Of a stretch of 32,957 nt of DNA, positions 24,001 through 31,958 are shown piece after piece (within the stretch, counting starts at the first letter, position 1; each line of letters begins with the position of its first letter). Location: positions 1-32,957 of the forward strand of contig NZ_BIMK01000047.1 of the NCBI RefSeq assembly GCF_004001045.1, in the 5' to 3' direction. Below the pieces are notes generated by a model, which saw nothing but the letters and a program-made list of their open reading frames with translations, had not been told where the DNA came from and searched no databases. Both the position numbers and the translations under genes were made by a program. Origin of the DNA: Paenibacillus chibensis. Lineage in GTDB: Bacteria > Bacillota > Bacilli > Paenibacillales > Paenibacillaceae.

Positions 24001-25375
24001 CGAATGTGGCATACCGGTCGATTTCCTGGCCCTCCCGCATTTTGACGGCGGCAAGCTCGGTAATTTTGCTGTTCGTGATCGACAGACCGGTGGTCTCGAT
24101 ATCGAATACGATGTATGTCGCCGATTTCAGCTCGATCGGCTGCGGCTGCATCACGACCGGCACGGAGTCGTTCACCACGTTCGCTTCCACGCCGTAAATC
24201 ATCTTGATGCCGTTTTTCTTCGCCGCTTTGGCCGCATCCGGGTAGCATTGTACGCCGCCGTGATCGGTAATCGCGATCGCTTTATGTCCCCATTTGGCCG
24301 CTGTCTTGATGTATTGGTCGACCGGCGTGACCGCATCCATCGTGCTCATGGTTGAATGGAGATGGAACTCTACGCGTTTTTCCGGCGCGTTATCTTTGCG
24401 GGAAGGAGGTGCCTGCACTTCCGATAGATCCGAAGGAATCATGACGAGCTCGGGAATTTGCATAAAGCGGTCATATTCAACCCGGCCGCGCGCCTTCACC
24501 CATTTGCCGTTAGCGAGCAAGCTCATGATTTTCAAGTCTTCCTTCGTCTTCGCAAACATTTTCATCTGCAGAGAATCGCTGAAATCCGTGAGGTTGAACA
24601 TGAACAGCGTGCTTCCGTTGCGCAGCTCTTTGCTGTCCAGGCCGAAAATCGTACCTTGAATCGTGATTTTCTTCTCCTCATCCTGGATTTCCTGGATCGG
24701 CACGGGCTGCTCTTTGATGTCGTAACCGATCTGCAGCCGCACTTCCTCTCCATCATCCTCCTCGGCGCGCGCTTCCGCTTCCATTGTCGTGATCATCTTT
24801 TGGATGACTTCGCGCTCCTCCTGCAGCTTTTTCTGCTCGAATTCCTCATAAGCGTCCCGACTGGCTTCGCCTATCTGAACTTTTACCCGAAGTGGAAGCG
24901 AAAAATACTGCTGATAAAAACGCATGATTCCTTGATCTATCTGTTTCTTCCGCGCGAGCTCGAGCGAGGTGTTGTCTGTCATCGTTACCGTCAGGACATC
25001 CCCGTCAAGCTCATGAGCGGCTCTTGCCATCCAGCCGTTCACCGAAGGGATCTCCCTGTGAATCCACTCCAAAAACAGGTTCCAATACGTGTTGACGATT
25101 TCCTCGGGATCGACGGCAGAACCATATTTGAATATCAAAGAGATTTTGGCGATATGCTGCATTTTCTCTCTAAGCTTCAGACTGAAGCCCCGATACACCT
25201 CGGCAGGCACCAAGCTCTCCTTGACAATCGTAATAACCCATTCCTGATTGCTCCGGCTTGTTTCGACCTGCTCGATATAACCGTCCAAAAAATAAGGATC
25301 AATTAATGCGGGGGGGATTTCACCCTGCTTGATCAGAAGTTCAAACCGTTTTCTCTTCTCGTCAGACTTGTCCAT
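21059..25375 (-). CDS. polC: DNA polymerase III alpha subunit, PolC type
   Basis: PolC is the replicative polymerase of low-GC Gram-positives, with a built-in 3'-5' proofreading exonuclease. In about 1438 residues it shows an OB fold (ITIQGTIFGLD, about 238-313), a PHP domain (VEFHLHSTMS at about 335 and AITDHGG) and an inserted DnaQ exonuclease (FDIETTG at 424-430, HRAIDD at 564-569). It also has a zinc site (C910, C915, C937, C940) and the polymerase motif PDIDLNFSG (965-973). The ATG at 25375 has AAGGGGG 8 nt upstream; the frame runs 21 nt further to a TTG without a site. It is the last gene of the uppS-to-polC run. Only a weak terminator-like CCTT/AAGG stem with a T-run follows before the rimP promoter. 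Confidence 0.97.
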   Translation of the reverse strand: MDKSDEKRKRFELLIKQGEIPPALIDPYFLDGYIEQVETSRSNQEWVITIVKESLVPAEVYRGFSLKLREKMQHIAKISLIFKYGSAVDPEEIVNTYWNLFLEWIHREIPSVNGWMARAAHELDGDVLTVTMTDNTSLELARKKQIDQGIMRFYQQYFSLPLRVKVQIGEASRDAYEEFEQKKLQEEREVIQKMITTMEAEARAEEDDGEEVRLQIGYDIKEQPVPIQEIQDEEKKITIQGTIFGLDSKELRNGSTLFMFNLTDFSDSLQMKMFAKTKEDLKIMSLLANGKWVKARGRVEYDRFMQIPELVMIPSDLSEVQAPPSRKDNAPEKRVEFHLHSTMSTMDAVTPVDQYIKTAAKWGHKAIAITDHGGVQCYPDAAKAAKKNGIKMIYGVEANVVNDSVPVVMQPQPIELKSATYIVFDIETTGLSITNSKITELAAVKMREGQEIDRYATFVNPHEKIPYHIQQLTNITDEMVKDAPDLEPVLQEFVKFAGDGILVAHNARFDVGFIQASLKEYGMPQMENPALDTLELARLLHPSMKNHRLNTLADKYKVLLESHHRAIDDTVALAGILNGLLADAEKIKGLTMLDRLNDYVGTDLSNTRPFHCGIYALNMTGKKNLFKLISMSHTEYFKRVPCIPKSKLVEMREGLLVISGCEKGEFFETVLNKTLEEAMEVAEFYDILEIQPLTMYMHLVDKGLVGSPTELKAAIKTICDIGEKLNKPVIATGNVHYLDPRDKLFRDITIHGITGFSPLKDIRKPDAHLRTTDEMLEEFEFLGKEKAMEVVVKNTNELADRFEELELFPDKLFTPIIEGADEEIRNTCYATARSIYGEELPEVVVARLEKELEPIIKYGFSANYLISERLVKKSNRDGYLVGSRGSVGSSVVATFLGISEVNPLPAHYICLNEACKYSEWFLDGSVPSGFDLPDKTCPHCGNNLKGEGQDIPFETFLGFKGDKVPDIDLNFSGEYQPHAHNYTKEIFGEKCVFRAGTIGTVAEKTAFGYTKKYEEDHHQKWRGAELSRLAAGCTGVKRSTGQHPGGIVVVPDYMEVEDITPVQFPADDTSAEWKTTHFDYHAFDANLLKLDILGHDDPTMMRMLQDLTGVDPTTIPMNDPKVMSMFNSTEALGVTPEQIRTPVATYGVPEMGTKFVRQMLIESKPSSFADLLQISGLSHGTGVWLGNAQELIKNGTCNIKTVIGCRDDIMLFLIYKAGMDASLAFKITESVRKGKGLTPEWIEEMKRCKVPQWYIDSCLKIQYMFPKAHAAAYVISAVRTAYFKLYYPIHYYATYFSVRAEDFDIELCCQGYDAINRQISEIEQKGFQATTKEKSMLPVLEMALEMTARGFSFKNLDLYRSEATRFIVDGDALIPPFSAMQGIGENAARNIAAAREQGEYLSIEDFQQKSKASKSIIELLTQMGCFRGLPESNQLSLF

Positions 25376-25505
25376 GCCTTCTTCCCCCTTGCTCAAAACA
25401 TGAAAAGCTTCTGAATCCAGTCATATATACCGGGTTCGTAGCACACCGGGCCTATTTCTGGCAGAAGCTCCTCATGGTCTATTCCTGAATCGATACTAAG
25501 CTATC

Positions 25506-26954
25506 TTAATAAGCTCTGGCGAAAACAACCGTATGCTTGGCAGGTTGTCCGCAAACGAGGCAGGTGTGTTTTTCTTCCGAAGGTTGGAATGGAATGTTAC
25601 GGCTAGTTGCTCCGGTTTCTTCCTTCACCTTGCTCTCGCATGCTGCCGAACCGCACCAGCCCGCCAGAGAGAAGCCGCGTTTTTCTTCCATGCTTGCCTT
25701 CATTTCTTCCAGCGTGTCCACCGAATAGAAGTTGTCCGTCATAAACTGTTTTGCACGGTTGAACATCTCACGTTGAACTTGGTCCAGCATCGCGTTAACC
25801 TCTTCCACGAGGTTAGCTTGCTGCACGACCTTCTTCTCGCCGGTAATGCGCGATACGAGGACGCATACGCCGTTTTCCATGTCTCGCGGTCCGATTTCAA
25901 GACGAACCGGCACGCCGCGCATTTCATACTCGTTAAATTTCCACCCTGGACGCACGTCGCTGCGATCGTCGACACGAACGCGGATGCCTGCCTTTTTCAG
26001 CTCGGCAAAAAGCTCGTCCGTACGGCCGACCACGGCCTCCCAGGTTTTTGGCGGTCCGATTGGAACCATGATGACCTGTGTCGGAGCCACTTTAGGCGGC
26101 AGCGCCAATCCACGGTCATCGCCATGAACCATGATCATCGAGCCGATCAAGCGCGTGCTTGTACCCCAAGAAGTGGTATGCACGTATTCCTGCTTGTTTT
26201 CACGGCTCAGGAACTGAATATCAAAAGCGACCGCGAAATTGGTGCCGAGATAGTGGGAAGTTCCCGCCTGTACAGCACGGCCGTCCTTCATCATCGCCTC
26301 GATCGAGAACGTATCGACGGCACCCGCAAATTTCTCGGACGGCGTCTTTTGTCCCGTAATGACCGGAATAGCCAAATATTCTTCAACGAAGTCACGGTAA
26401 ACTTCGAGCATTTTCATCGTTTCTTCGCGCGCTTCCTCTTCGGTCTCATGAGCCGTATGGCCTTCCTGCCACAAAAACTCGCTGGTCCGGAGGAACGGAA
26501 GTGTGCGTTTTTCCCATCTCACCACATTCGCCCACTGATTGATCAGCACAGGCAGGTCGCGATAGGACTGGATCCATTTGGCGTACATATGACCGAACAT
26601 CGTTTCCGAGGTTGGACGGATCGCCAGACGCTCCTCCAGCTTGTCCCCTCCTGCTTCCGTAACCCAAGGCAGCTCCGGATTAAAGCCTTCGACATGCTCC
26701 TTTTCCTTCTGGAAGAAGCTTTCCGGAATGAAGAGCGGGAAGTACGCGTTGCGATGCCCCGTTTCTTTGAAGCGGCGGTCCAGTTCTTTTTGAATATGCT
26801 CCCAAATTTCATAACCGTCGGGACGGAACACGATACAGCCCCGGACAGGCGAGTAATCCATGAGATCTGCTTTTTTAATCACGTCGATATACCAGCGGGA
26901 GAAGTCCTCTCCCTGCGGCGTAATCTCGGTCACAAATTGTTTATCGTTTGACAT
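25506..26954 (-). CDS. proS: Prolyl-tRNA synthetase, archaeal/eukaryote-like type
   Basis: ProRS charges tRNA-Pro. This 482-residue protein begins with the eukaryote/archaeal-type pattern ITPQGEDFSRWYIDVIKKAD and SPVRGCIVFRPDGYEIWE. It has class II motif 2 (RWEKRTLPFLRTSEFLWQEG, 147-165) and motif 3 (GDDRGLALPPKVAP, 278-291). The space between motifs 2 and 3 is short, so the editing insertion (INS) of bacterial ProRS is absent. The C-terminal extension holds a four-cysteine zinc site (C434, C439, C465, C468) and ends in tyrosine, as usual for this type. In B. subtilis the same locus holds the bacterial type of about 564 residues. The ATG at 26954 has GGGAGG about 12 nt upstream. Confidence 0.95.
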   Translation of the reverse strand: MSNDKQFVTEITPQGEDFSRWYIDVIKKADLMDYSPVRGCIVFRPDGYEIWEHIQKELDRRFKETGHRNAYFPLFIPESFFQKEKEHVEGFNPELPWVTEAGGDKLEERLAIRPTSETMFGHMYAKWIQSYRDLPVLINQWANVVRWEKRTLPFLRTSEFLWQEGHTAHETEEEAREETMKMLEVYRDFVEEYLAIPVITGQKTPSEKFAGAVDTFSIEAMMKDGRAVQAGTSHYLGTNFAVAFDIQFLSRENKQEYVHTTSWGTSTRLIGSMIMVHGDDRGLALPPKVAPTQVIMVPIGPPKTWEAVVGRTDELFAELKKAGIRVRVDDRSDVRPGWKFNEYEMRGVPVRLEIGPRDMENGVCVLVSRITGEKKVVQQANLVEEVNAMLDQVQREMFNRAKQFMTDNFYSVDTLEEMKASMEEKRGFSLAGWCGSAACESKVKEETGATSRNIPFQPSEEKHTCLVCGQPAKHTVVFARAY

Positions 26955-26980
26955 AAAAATGGATTTCCTCCCAAGAATGT

Positions 26981-27003
26981 GCTCCCCGCTGGCGGCGAGG
27001 AGC
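26981..27003 (-). other. Intercistronic hairpin between rseP and proS
   Basis: On the minus strand GCTCC and GGAGC plus CGC and GCG (joined by a T-G wobble) form a 9-bp stem with a 5-nt loop, just upstream of the proS ribosome site. There is no T-run, so it is more likely a processing or stabilising element than a terminator. Confidence 0.5.
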
Positions 27004-27015
27004 TTTCATCATCAA

Positions 27016-28287
27016 TTATCCGTTGATTAATCGTAATATATCATTGTAGGTTACCGCAATCATTAATAAGAAGAGCATCGCGAAGCCCACAAAGTGAACC
27101 ATGCCTTCCCTGCTCGGATCAATCGGTTTGCCGCGCAGTGCCTCGACGCCCAGGAATACCAGACGGCTTCCGTCCATCGCCGGAATCGGCAGCAAATTGA
27201 AAATACCGAGATATAAACTAAGTATCGCAGCCCAATACGTCAGCTGAACGATGCCCTGCTTGGCGATTTGGCCCGTGACTTCAAAAGTCCGCACCGGTCC
27301 GCCGATATCGTCCATGTTGAACTGCTTAATCAGCTGGCCGAAGCCCTGGAAAATGATTTTGGTCGTATCCACCATGGCAGTTCCTGCCCCGGTAAAGGTT
27401 TCACCAACGCCTGCCTTCCGGGTCGGAAGCTGTGGCGTGATTCCCACTTTGCCGCCTTCTTGCCCTTCCATGGCGCGCGGCGTCAAGGTTACGTTGAACA
27501 CTTCATCTCCGCGGCGGATTGTCCACTTCATCGGCTTGCCTAAAGATTTCGAAGTCAAGTCGATCATCTTCTGGTAATCCGCGCCAATCTTCACGCCGTC
27601 GATCGTGTCGACAATGTCGCCTTTTTTCAGATTGGCTTCCGAAGCGGGCATGCCTTTGGAAACTTCACCAATCTGCACATAGGTCGGGTTCTCTAACGGG
27701 ATTCCCGCCATTTGCAGATGAACACCGAACAGAATAAACGCCAAAATAAAATTCATCAACGGTCCAGCAAAGATCGACATCGCCCGCTGTCCCACCGTTT
27801 TGCTGGCGAACTGGCGATCCCGCGGCGCGATTTGCGTCTCCTGGGATTTGGCCACCAACATCGCCTGCGGATGGATCGGATACTGCTGGATTTCGCCGTC
27901 CACATCCAAACGGATTTTCAGGCTGTCCGTCAGATCGATGAACTCCACTTCGCCGCGGATCACGTTCTTGCGGTTGTCCAGCTGATCCAGGTAAACCTTC
28001 TTCACTTCGCCGTCTTTCACTCTGATGGCAACCGTCTGTCCCGGATGGATCTCCACAAGCTCGGGATCCTCGCCGGCCATGCGTGCATAGCCGCCAAACG
28101 GCAGCAGGCGAAGCGTAAATTGGGTTTCCCCGCGTTTATAAGAAAACAGTTTCGGACCGAAACCGATCGCAAACTCCCGAACCAATATGCCGGCGCGTTT
28201 GGCGAAATAATAATGTCCCCACTCATGTACGGTCACGATGACGAAAAACATGAGCACCGTTAAAAAAACTACCTGCACCATTTCCAA
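27016..28287 (-). CDS. rseP: Site-2 intramembrane zinc metalloprotease (RseP/RasP)
   Basis: This membrane protease performs regulated intramembrane proteolysis, for example of anti-sigma factors and of signal-peptide or division protein remnants. HEWGH (residues 21-25) lies in the first membrane segment. A second motif, NLLPIPAMDGSRLVF, lies near the C-terminus. A PDZ domain (about 195-275; EVSKGMPASEANLKKGDIVDTIDG) lies between, with three to four membrane segments in all. The TTG at 28287 has AAAGGGGG 10 nt upstream; the ATG two codons later (28281) is 16 nt away. The frame opens at 28374 through a tandem repeat, but that stretch has no family similarity. It lies between dxr and proS, as in B. 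subtilis rasP. Confidence 0.94.
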   Translation of the reverse strand: MEMVQVVFLTVLMFFVIVTVHEWGHYYFAKRAGILVREFAIGFGPKLFSYKRGETQFTLRLLPFGGYARMAGEDPELVEIHPGQTVAIRVKDGEVKKVYLDQLDNRKNVIRGEVEFIDLTDSLKIRLDVDGEIQQYPIHPQAMLVAKSQETQIAPRDRQFASKTVGQRAMSIFAGPLMNFILAFILFGVHLQMAGIPLENPTYVQIGEVSKGMPASEANLKKGDIVDTIDGVKIGADYQKMIDLTSKSLGKPMKWTIRRGDEVFNVTLTPRAMEGQEGGKVGITPQLPTRKAGVGETFTGAGTAMVDTTKIIFQGFGQLIKQFNMDDIGGPVRTFEVTGQIAKQGIVQLTYWAAILSLYLGIFNLLPIPAMDGSRLVFLGVEALRGKPIDPSREGMVHFVGFAMLFLLMIAVTYNDILRLING

Positions 28288-28332
28288 TTCGTCGCATCCC
28301 CCTTTATTGTCTGAGACCGAAGCTTTATAATC

Positions 28333-28386
28333 CACGAATACGATCATAGATCGATTCCTCACGAATACGATCATAGATCGATTCCT
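28333..28386. repeat. 27-bp perfect tandem duplication upstream of rseP
   Basis: Two identical 27-bp units (28333-28359 and 28360-28386) lie head to tail. Each contains the inverted repeat CGATC-ATA-GATCG. On the minus strand the duplication ends about 30 nt before the rseP ribosome site. It adds a repeated MIVFV peptide to the open frame only if translation began far upstream, which is unlikely. Confidence 0.9.
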
Positions 28387-28411
28387 ATAGAATGAATTAT
28401 TGTCCGTCTGG

Positions 28412-28454
28412 AGCGGTTTAAGTCCCGCTATTCCTGCGGCTTTCCGCCGTCAGG
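28412..28454 (-). promoter_or_regulatory. Two adjacent hairpins in the rseP leader
   Basis: On the minus strand CCTG-CGGC pairs with GCCG-CAGG (one bulged A, 5-nt loop; 28433-28454). Four nt later AGCGG pairs with CCGCT around an 8-nt loop (28412-28429). They lie between a candidate promoter and the tandem duplication. No known riboswitch was recognised. The rest of the 296-nt dxr-rseP gap shows no gene. Confidence 0.5.
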
Positions 28455-28478
28455 CTCGTCTCTCGATTCAGTCTATAT

Positions 28479-28508
28479 AGATTATCATTATTCTCCAGCC
28501 CCGCACAA
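28479..28508 (-). promoter_or_regulatory. Candidate sigma-A promoter for rseP-proS-polC
   Basis: On the minus strand TTGTGC (28503-28508) is followed after 18 nt by TAATCT (28479-28484), preceded by TGA as an extended -10. It lies in the large gap after dxr. The match is moderate and there is no obvious dxr terminator, so it may only add to read-through. Confidence 0.35.
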
Positions 28509-28583
28509 GAGAATCACTTTTGGGTCATTTTTTAGATAAGGGAGAAGAGTGGGTCACTGCGGAAAAGGTTCGCATGCCAGCCT

Positions 28584-29723
28584 TTACAGCTTGGCTGCGG
28601 TCTCCCGGGTGCGCTTGTCGCACGCTTCGATCTCCGCAAGTTCAGGTTCAGATATGTTGTGATGCTGATCAAGCACTCTTTCGATAATATCCTCAATTTG
28701 CAAAAATGAAATCTCCCTGCGCAAAAACCGCGCAACCGCCACCTCGTTCGCAGCATTAAATGCAGTGGTGGCTGTACCACCCATTTTACCACAATCATAG
28801 GCAAGTCTTAAACAAGGGAAGCGTTCAAAGTCCATTTCGCGAAAATTGAGCCTGCCCACTTCGGCCAGCGAAAGGCGCTGCGAAGGGGATTCCCACCGCT
28901 CCGGATACGTGAGCGCATACTGAATCGGCACTCGCATGTCCGGGTTGCCCAATTGGGCAATGATGCTAGTATCCTTGAATTCCACAAACGAATGGATGAT
29001 GCTCTCCGGGTGCTGGAGCACGTTGATCTGCTCGTAAGGCAGCCCAAACAGCCAGTGAGCCTCGATGACTTCCAGGCCCTTGTTCACCATCGTCGCCGAA
29101 TCGATCGTAATTTTGGCTCCCATCGACCAGTTCGGATGCTTCAGCGCATCTTCCACGGTTACATGCTTCAATTCCTCGCGGGTCCGGTCGCGGAAAGAGC
29201 CACCGGATGCCGTCAGCGTGATGCCGGCCAGATCCTTGCGGCTCTCGCCGTTCAAGCATTGAAAAATCGCTGAATGCTCGCTGTCGATCGGCAGCAGCTT
29301 AACGCCTTTTTTCGCCGCTAACGCCGTTACCAGATGACCGGCCGTGACGAGCGTTTCCTTATTGGCAAGCCCGATTGTTTTACCGGCCTCAATCGCAGCC
29401 AGCGTGGACGGAAGTCCAAGGCTCCCCATCACCGCGGTGACAACCATCTCGGCGTCCGTCCCTGCAGCGACTTCGATCAATCCTTGATCTCCGTAAAACA
29501 CCTCGGTTCCTTCCGGAACCTCCGTCTTGATCTGTTCAGCCAGTTCACGGCTTCCTACCGAAACTTTGCGTGGTTTGAACTGCCGAACCTGATCAAGAAG
29601 CAGGGCTGTATTCGTTCCTGCCGCAAGACCGTCGATTTGAAAATGGTCAGAATGCTTCGCCACCACATCCAGTGTCTGTGTCCCGATCGAGCCCGTGGAA
29701 CCGAGCACGCTAATCTTCTTCAT
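28584..29723 (-). CDS. dxr: 1-deoxy-D-xylulose 5-phosphate reductoisomerase
   Basis: Dxr makes 2-C-methyl-D-erythritol 4-phosphate, the committed step of the MEP isoprenoid pathway. The NADPH-binding GSTGSIG is at residues 8-14. GLANKETLV is at 118-126. The metal and substrate site DSEHSAIFQ is at 147-155. ASGGSFRD and the later HPNWSMGAKITIDSATM-type loop complete the enzyme. The 379-residue length is normal. The ATG at 29723 has AGAAGG upstream, and the gap to cdsA is 18 nt. Its neighbours uppS and cdsA use isoprenoid and lipid precursors, so the group supplies the cell envelope. Confidence 0.97.
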   Translation of the reverse strand: MKKISVLGSTGSIGTQTLDVVAKHSDHFQIDGLAAGTNTALLLDQVRQFKPRKVSVGSRELAEQIKTEVPEGTEVFYGDQGLIEVAAGTDAEMVVTAVMGSLGLPSTLAAIEAGKTIGLANKETLVTAGHLVTALAAKKGVKLLPIDSEHSAIFQCLNGESRKDLAGITLTASGGSFRDRTREELKHVTVEDALKHPNWSMGAKITIDSATMVNKGLEVIEAHWLFGLPYEQINVLQHPESIIHSFVEFKDTSIIAQLGNPDMRVPIQYALTYPERWESPSQRLSLAEVGRLNFREMDFERFPCLRLAYDCGKMGGTATTAFNAANEVAVARFLRREISFLQIEDIIERVLDQHHNISEPELAEIEACDKRTRETAAKL

Positions 29724-29741
29724 AACGAACCTTCTCTCGTT

Positions 29742-30542
29742 TTAATAAGGCATCAGCATCATAATATGTACAAACGGAAAGACGATGATCCAGCTGTCGC
29801 AGCGGTCCAGAATGCCTCCGTGACCCGGCAGCAAATTACCGGAATCCTTGATGCCGTATACGCGTTTGTATGCAGATTGAACCAAATCTCCGAGTTGTCC
29901 GGCAACGGCGCAGGCCAGTCCGATGGCTAAAGCCCGTCCGAACGAAAGAATTCCTCCCGACAAAAGGGAGAATACGGCGGCCGCGATCATCGAAATAACG
30001 ACGCCACCAAGCGCGCCTTCAATAGTCTTATTCGGGCTGATTGCTGGCCACAGCTTGGTTTTGCCGATCCATTTTCCTACAAAATACGCTCCGGCATCGC
30101 TGGCCCAAATCGACACAAGCAGCAGGAACGTCCAGAACAAGCCATGACCGTCAGGCGCATTGCGCGAGCTGGCGATATAGGAAAAGCCAACGCCGACGTA
30201 GACGGCCCCCACAAACAGGAGCGCAGCCTGCTGAATACCGATCTTGTTCTTCGTGACGACCGTTACCAGCAGGAACAGGAACATGAGCAGCCAGATGGCA
30301 TGGTCCCAGGAAAGCGGAAAGTCGATGTTCAGCAGCTTCCAGGGAAACATAAACATCAAAACGCCCAGGTACCCGAGTATTGCCGTGCCGCCAAACGGAG
30401 AAATCTTCGTCATGCGGACGAATTCATAGTACCCGATCATCGCCATGGCTAGGACAATGAGATGGTAGGGAAGTTTCCCAAGCAGGCAAAATCCCAAAAA
30501 AACAACTCCAGCTATTATTCCGGTTATGAGTCGTTGTTTCAA
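29742..30542 (-). CDS. cdsA: Phosphatidate cytidylyltransferase (CDP-diacylglycerol synthase)
   Basis: CdsA makes CDP-diacylglycerol from phosphatidate and CTP for all phospholipids. It is an integral membrane protein of 266 residues with about seven to eight hydrophobic segments. The family signature from S223 to S250 is intact: SAYKRVYGIKD and PGHGGILDRCDS. SPNKTIEGALGG precedes it at 169-180. The start is TTG at 30542 with GGAGG 10 nt upstream; it follows uppS by 21 nt. Confidence 0.95.
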   Translation of the reverse strand: MKQRLITGIIAGVVFLGFCLLGKLPYHLIVLAMAMIGYYEFVRMTKISPFGGTAILGYLGVLMFMFPWKLLNIDFPLSWDHAIWLLMFLFLLVTVVTKNKIGIQQAALLFVGAVYVGVGFSYIASSRNAPDGHGLFWTFLLLVSIWASDAGAYFVGKWIGKTKLWPAISPNKTIEGALGGVVISMIAAAVFSLLSGGILSFGRALAIGLACAVAGQLGDLVQSAYKRVYGIKDSGNLLPGHGGILDRCDSWIIVFPFVHIMMLMPY

Positions 30543-30563
30543 ACGGTTCTCTCCTCCATCAGG

Positions 30564-31331
30564 CTAGGTCAGGCCACCGTATCTCCGCGTCCTGCGCTGG
30601 TATTCGGCGACCGCTTCATATAATGATTGTTCATTGAAATCAGGCCAGTAAATATCCGTAAACCACATCTCGCTGTAGGCCATTTGCCACAGCATAAAAT
30701 TGCTGATCCGCATCTCACCGCTGGTACGTATGATCAAATCCGGATCCGGAAGGTCTTTGGAAAACATCTGTCCGTCTATCATTTCAGGCGTAATGTCCTC
30801 CGGGTCTAAAGCGCCCGACTTGATTTTCTTTCCCAATTCGCGCATACATTCCGTAATTTCCTTACGGCTGCCGTAATTAAGCGCAAAATTAAGCACCAAG
30901 CCCGTGTTGCCTTGCGTGCGGCGGACGGCTTCTTCCATCGCGTTGACCGTGTGCGCCGGCAGACCTTCACGGTCACCCATCATCCGGACCTGCACATTTT
31001 TCTCGATCAGCTCTTCCAGCTCCAGAGCCAGAAATTCCTGCGGCAGACGCATCAGAAAATCGACTTCGTCCTTGGGACGCTTCCAGTTTTCCGTCGAAAA
31101 GGCATACAGCGTCAAATACTTGATTCCCAGCTTATCTGCGGCGATCGAAGTCCGTTTTACGGCCTTCATTCCATTTTGATGCCCGATAAAGCGCGGCAGT
31201 CCATGGCTTTTCGCCCAGCGGCCGTTACCGTCCATAATAATGGCGACATGCTCAGGAACATTGTCCATGGATTGCTCTGGCGGCTGTACCTTGTCTTTTC
31301 GTGTCCACCACGATCGAACTCGTTTGATCAT
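30564..31331 (-). CDS. uppS: Undecaprenyl diphosphate synthase
   Basis: This cis-prenyltransferase makes the C55 lipid carrier for peptidoglycan and wall polymers. The catalytic MDGNGRWA (D34) and the conserved RTSGEMRISNFMLWQ segment are present, with FSTENWKRP between them. The 255-residue length is standard. The ATG at 31331 has GGAGG 7 nt upstream. It follows the frr terminator, so it may start a new unit with cdsA and dxr, although no clear promoter was identified in the short gap and read-through is possible. Confidence 0.96.
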   Translation of the reverse strand: MIKRVRSWWTRKDKVQPPEQSMDNVPEHVAIIMDGNGRWAKSHGLPRFIGHQNGMKAVKRTSIAADKLGIKYLTLYAFSTENWKRPKDEVDFLMRLPQEFLALELEELIEKNVQVRMMGDREGLPAHTVNAMEEAVRRTQGNTGLVLNFALNYGSRKEITECMRELGKKIKSGALDPEDITPEMIDGQMFSKDLPDPDLIIRTSGEMRISNFMLWQMAYSEMWFTDIYWPDFNEQSLYEAVAEYQRRTRRYGGLT

Positions 31332-31357
31332 TCTAGTTCCTCCATGCGGGTTTCTGC

Positions 31358-31402
31358 AAAAAAAGACACAAACCCCACCATAATAGGAGGGGCCGCAAGT
31401 CT
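31358..31402 (-). terminator. Probable intrinsic terminator after frr
   Basis: On the minus strand AGAC and CCCC pair with GGGG and GTCT around internal loops, followed by seven T. It begins immediately after the frr stop. The stem is interrupted, so termination may be partial. Confidence 0.6.
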
Positions 31403-31403
31403 C

Positions 31404-31958
31404 TTATACTTCCATGATCTCTTTTTCTTTAGCTACGAGCACTTTGTCGACTTCCGCAATGAATTTGTCCGTCGTTTTTTGGATGTCGTCCTGGTGACGG
31501 CGGGATTCATCTTCAGATATATCGGTTTTTTCCATTTTTTTGATGTCATCATTAGCGTCGCGGCGGATATTGCGAATGGCTACTTTAGCTTCTTCGCCGA
31601 ACTTCTTGGTCATTTTCACGAGCTCGGTACGGCGCTCCTCGGTAAGCGGAGGAATCACCAGACGAATCGTGTTGCCGTCGTTGGCAGGCGTTAGGCCGAG
31701 ATCGGATTTCATGATCGCTCTTTCGATATCGGACAAGGACGATTTATCCCATGGCTGAATCATCAATGTGCGGGTATCCGGCGTGTTGATGTTCGCCAGC
31801 TGGTTCAGCGGCGTCATCGCTCCGTAATATTCAACTTGAATCCGGTCCAGAAGGGCCGGCGTCGCACGGCCTGCGCGCAATGTTGCAAGATCTCTTTTCA
31901 AAGCGCCAATCGCTTTCTCCATGCGCTCTTCCGCGTGTTTTTTCACCGTTTGAGGCAT
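31404..31958 (-). CDS. frr: Ribosome recycling factor
   Basis: RRF splits post-termination ribosomes together with EF-G. The 184-residue chain shows LRAGRATPALLDRIQVEYYG, the TLMIQPWD segment and LTEERRTELVK, all diagnostic. The ATG at 31958 overlaps the last base of the pyrH stop (TAATG), with AAAGGGAG upstream, so it is coupled to pyrH. A terminator-like structure follows directly. Confidence 0.97.
   Translation of the reverse strand: MPQTVKKHAEERMEKAIGALKRDLATLRAGRATPALLDRIQVEYYGAMTPLNQLANINTPDTRTLMIQPWDKSSLSDIERAIMKSDLGLTPANDGNTIRLVIPPLTEERRTELVKMTKKFGEEAKVAIRNIRRDANDDIKKMEKTDISEDESRRHQDDIQKTTDKFIAEVDKVLVAKEKEIMEV

Noticed and set aside
28288..28374. Upstream extension of rseP beginning MIVFVRNRS with a repeated peptide
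   Set aside because: The extension encodes the tandem DNA duplication, has no ribosome site and no similarity to RseP/RasP N-termini. The HEWGH segment should lie near the N-terminus, as it does with the TTG at 28287.
28535..28556. Shared AGAGTGGGTC word between the dxr downstream region and the rimP leader hairpin
   Set aside because: The shared stretch is short and does not form a hairpin at 28545, so chance is the simpler explanation.
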